Positions 62,249 through 64,000 of a stretch of 64,000 bases of DNA are shown in pieces. The notes under the pieces are model-generated. The model was not told the DNA's origin. It did no database searches and saw only the letters and a program-made list of their open reading frames with translations. Source of the stretch: Haliangium sp963772315 (lineage in GTDB: Bacteria; Myxococcota_A; Polyangia; Haliangiales; Haliangiaceae); assembly GCA_963772315.1 (NCBI GenBank), contig CAVYWJ010000004.1, positions 2,294,001 to 2,358,000 on the forward strand. Direction: 5' to 3'. The stretch's first letter is position 1; each line of letters starts with the position of its first letter. Both the position numbers and the translations under genes were made by a program.

Positions 62249-63472
62249 ATGACCCACGCTGACGCCAGTGTGCGCGACTACGCAATCTTCGGCAGGAATG
62301 CGACTTGCTCTATCCCCGATGCGATGGCGATTGCAACCGACACGATCTCGTACTTCTCAACGCAGAGCATGTGCGGTGCGAACGTGCGTCCCGCACCGCA
62401 GGGAGACCGCCTGGTCGGTCGCTTGGTGGGCGGCAAGTACCGTCTCATCGAGCGCATTGGCCGTGGCGCCTATGGCTCGGTGTACCGGGCAGAGCAGCTG
62501 GCCCTGGGTCGGGATGTGGCGGTCAAGATCCTGCGCCCCGGGGTCTCGGATGACGCGGCGTTCTTTGCCGAGGCGTGGGGCGCGAGCCGCGTGCACCATC
62601 CCAATGTGGTCACCATCTTCGACTACGGCGAGAGCAGCGACCGGACGCTGTTCCTGGTGATGGAGCACGTGCCCGGCGTGACGCTGAGCGAGATCATCGA
62701 CGGCCAGTCGCCGCTGCCCGTGCCACGCGTGCTCAGCCTGATGCTGCAGCTGGCCCAGGGGCTCGAGGCCGTGCACCGCGCCGGGATCGTGCACGCCGAC
62801 CTCAAGAGCAGCAACATCATGGTCAGCCCGCTGCCCCATGGCGAGCTGATCAAGCTGGTGGACTTCGGCATCGCACGCCGCATCGACGCAGGGCCGGCGT
62901 CGTCGCTGGCACCGGCCCGCGCGCAGTCGCGCCCGGCCGAGGACGCGGCGCCCTGGTCGAGCGTGGAGTCCCCCGCGTTCGCGTCTCCGGCCAGCGAGCC
63001 CTACATCTTCGGAACCCCGGGCTACATGGCCCCCGAGGTGATCTGCGGCTTCGCGCCGACCTTCACCGCTGACGTGTACGCGGCTGGCGTGGTCCTCTAC
63101 CGGCTGCTCACCGGCATGCGTCCGTTCGCGGGTGAGACGCCCGAGGAGATCTTCCACCAGCAGCTGCACACCGAGCCGATGCCCCCGTCCATGCTGCGCG
63201 CCCACGCGCCGCTGGCGCTGGAGCGGATCGCCCTGCGTGCGCTGGCGCGCGAGCCCGAGGACCGCTTCGCGAACGGTACCGCGCTGCGTCGCGCGCTCGA
63301 GGCAGTGGCCGTGGCGCTGGTCTCGGGCGTGTCGCCGTCCGAGAACTTCGACCTGGATGGACAGGAGGACGAACAGCCGGGCAGCATGTCCAGAAACCGC
63401 GCCGGGACCGACCCCGGAACCGAGCAGGTGGAGCAGAGCGCGGTGGCGATGCAGCGGTCCGAGTGCGCGTGA
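62249..63472 (+). CDS. Hanks-type Ser/Thr protein kinase
   Basis: 407 residues. P-loop GRGAYGSVYRAE, catalytic Lys in DVAVKIL, then the catalytic loop HADLKSSN, where the Arg of HRD is Ala, so it is a non-RD kinase. DFGIARR, an extended activation loop of about 45 residues rich in Ala/Ser/Pro, and GTPGYMAPEV follow. The C-terminus has no membrane helix or sensory domain. ATG 62249 gives 65 residues before the kinase; ATG 62323 or 62368 would be shorter. It lies between the STAS-PDZ gene and another kinase, suggesting that it joins the same signalling group. Confidence 0.92.
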   Translation: MTHADASVRDYAIFGRNATCSIPDAMAIATDTISYFSTQSMCGANVRPAPQGDRLVGRLVGGKYRLIERIGRGAYGSVYRAEQLALGRDVAVKILRPGVSDDAAFFAEAWGASRVHHPNVVTIFDYGESSDRTLFLVMEHVPGVTLSEIIDGQSPLPVPRVLSLMLQLAQGLEAVHRAGIVHADLKSSNIMVSPLPHGELIKLVDFGIARRIDAGPASSLAPARAQSRPAEDAAPWSSVESPAFASPASEPYIFGTPGYMAPEVICGFAPTFTADVYAAGVVLYRLLTGMRPFAGETPEEIFHQQLHTEPMPPSMLRAHAPLALERIALRALAREPEDRFANGTALRRALEAVAVALVSGVSPSENFDLDGQEDEQPGSMSRNRAGTDPGTEQVEQSAVAMQRSECA

Positions 63473-63523
63473 TTCCTGCGTGGAGGCCGATGCGGTACGG
63501 CTGTTGCTTGGTTGACGTACGTG

Positions 63524-64000
63524 ATGTCTTCTTCCAGCCATTCCTCATGCCCTACCACCCGGCCGCTGCAGCGTCATCGGCCGCTGCTCGACGACGGGCG
63601 CGATCCGCTCATTGGTCGGTTCTTGGACCAGAAGTTCAGGATCATCCAGCGCATCGGCCATGGCGCGTACGGCTCCGTGTACCGGGCCGAGCAGATGGCG
63701 CTGCATCGCGATGTCGCGATCAAGGTGCTCGATGCCGGGGGCACGGCCGAGCCGGACCTGGCCGAGCGCTTCAACCGCGAGGCCTGCGCGGTCAGCCGCG
63801 TCCATCACCCCAACATCGTCTCGATCTTCGATTTCGGCCGGACGGACGACGGACTGCTGTTCCTGGCCATGGAGTACATCCACGGGGTCACGCTGACCGA
63901 GCTGGTGGCGTGCGCGGCGCCGCTGCCGCTGGCGCAGGCCATCGACCTCATCGCCCAGGTGGCCATGGCGCTCGAAGCCATCCATGCCGCGGGCCTGGTG
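63524..64000 (+). CDS. Hanks-type Ser/Thr protein kinase (cut by the right edge)
   Basis: Starts at ATG 63524, 51 bases after the previous kinase. The 159 visible residues contain the P-loop GHGAYGSVYRAEQ, catalytic Lys in DVAIKVL, and hinge segment ending EAIHAAGLV, so the catalytic loop lies beyond the window. It is a paralogue of the preceding kinase (shared VYRAEQ, HHPN, IFDF/YG). Tandem duplication is likely. Confidence 0.9.
   Translation, partial: MSSSSHSSCPTTRPLQRHRPLLDDGRDPLIGRFLDQKFRIIQRIGHGAYGSVYRAEQMALHRDVAIKVLDAGGTAEPDLAERFNREACAVSRVHHPNIVSIFDFGRTDDGLLFLAMEYIHGVTLTELVACAAPLPLAQAIDLIAQVAMALEAIHAAGLV

Noticed and set aside
61290..62285. 331-residue minus-strand frame opposite the STAS-PDZ gene
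   Set aside because: Composition is shadow-like and it overlaps a clear PDZ domain on the other strand.

Overview
This window is a high-GC chromosome segment with a strong myxobacterial (Myxococcota, probably Haliangium/Nannocystis-like) flavour. It has an alternative complex III plus caa3 oxidase operon, hybrid histidine kinases, Hanks-type Ser/Thr kinases, FIST domain proteins, many lipoproteins with Asp/Ala/Gly/Pro-rich necks, and a polymorphic toxin locus. The placement is inferred from gene content; no rRNA, tRNA or other taxonomic marker RNA was recognised.

Layout. 1-11339 (minus): a complete act operon (actA-B-C-D-E-F), a small membrane protein, a SCO copper chaperone, coxB with a fused cytochrome c domain, and a left-truncated coxA of the A2 type. 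Together these form a quinol-to-O2 electron chain (ACIII to caa3). 11340-11746 is its regulatory region, with strong palindromes. 11747-13052 (plus): a one-TM small protein and a short-chain dehydrogenase. 13083-23069 (minus): a sulfatase-like lipoprotein, a hybrid kinase with two receivers, an extracellular substrate-binding lipoprotein, a coiled-coil protein and a membrane histidine kinase. 23070-29311: a polymorphic toxin island containing a decayed duplicate leader, a ~1200-residue toxin with a PD-(D/E)XK-like tip, and an ORF that joins a putative immunity protein to a second copy of the toxin's pre-tip linker. 29312-31818 (minus): two paralogous lipoproteins and a large exported protein, followed by a 21-bp minisatellite.

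32408-47316 (plus, except cobB) is mostly housekeeping: selA, a MinD-DnaJ-HTH fusion protein, a small conserved protein, an RluD-type pseudouridine synthase, a lipoprotein, a degenerate SDR, an AAA ATPase/nuclease, cobB, an iron alcohol dehydrogenase, nadK, recN and a protein of unknown function. 47418-52085 holds a decayed nucleotidyltransferase and two exported proteins. 52086-52805 contains two unusual repeat arrays, one made of alternating palindromes, in the convergent gap before ffh (minus). 54818-64000 (plus) looks like a signalling island: a pseudo-receiver/HATPase protein, a triple-FIST protein, a STAS-like/zinc-ribbon/PDZ membrane protein and two Ser/Thr kinases, the second cut by the right edge.

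A recurring oddity: six otherwise intact genes (actE, the toxin, the lipoprotein at 37437, the iron alcohol dehydrogenase, the FIST protein and the STAS-PDZ protein) need exactly one base skipped to be read through. This points to systematic insertion errors in the sequence or to recent decay, and these features are given as spans across the frameshift.
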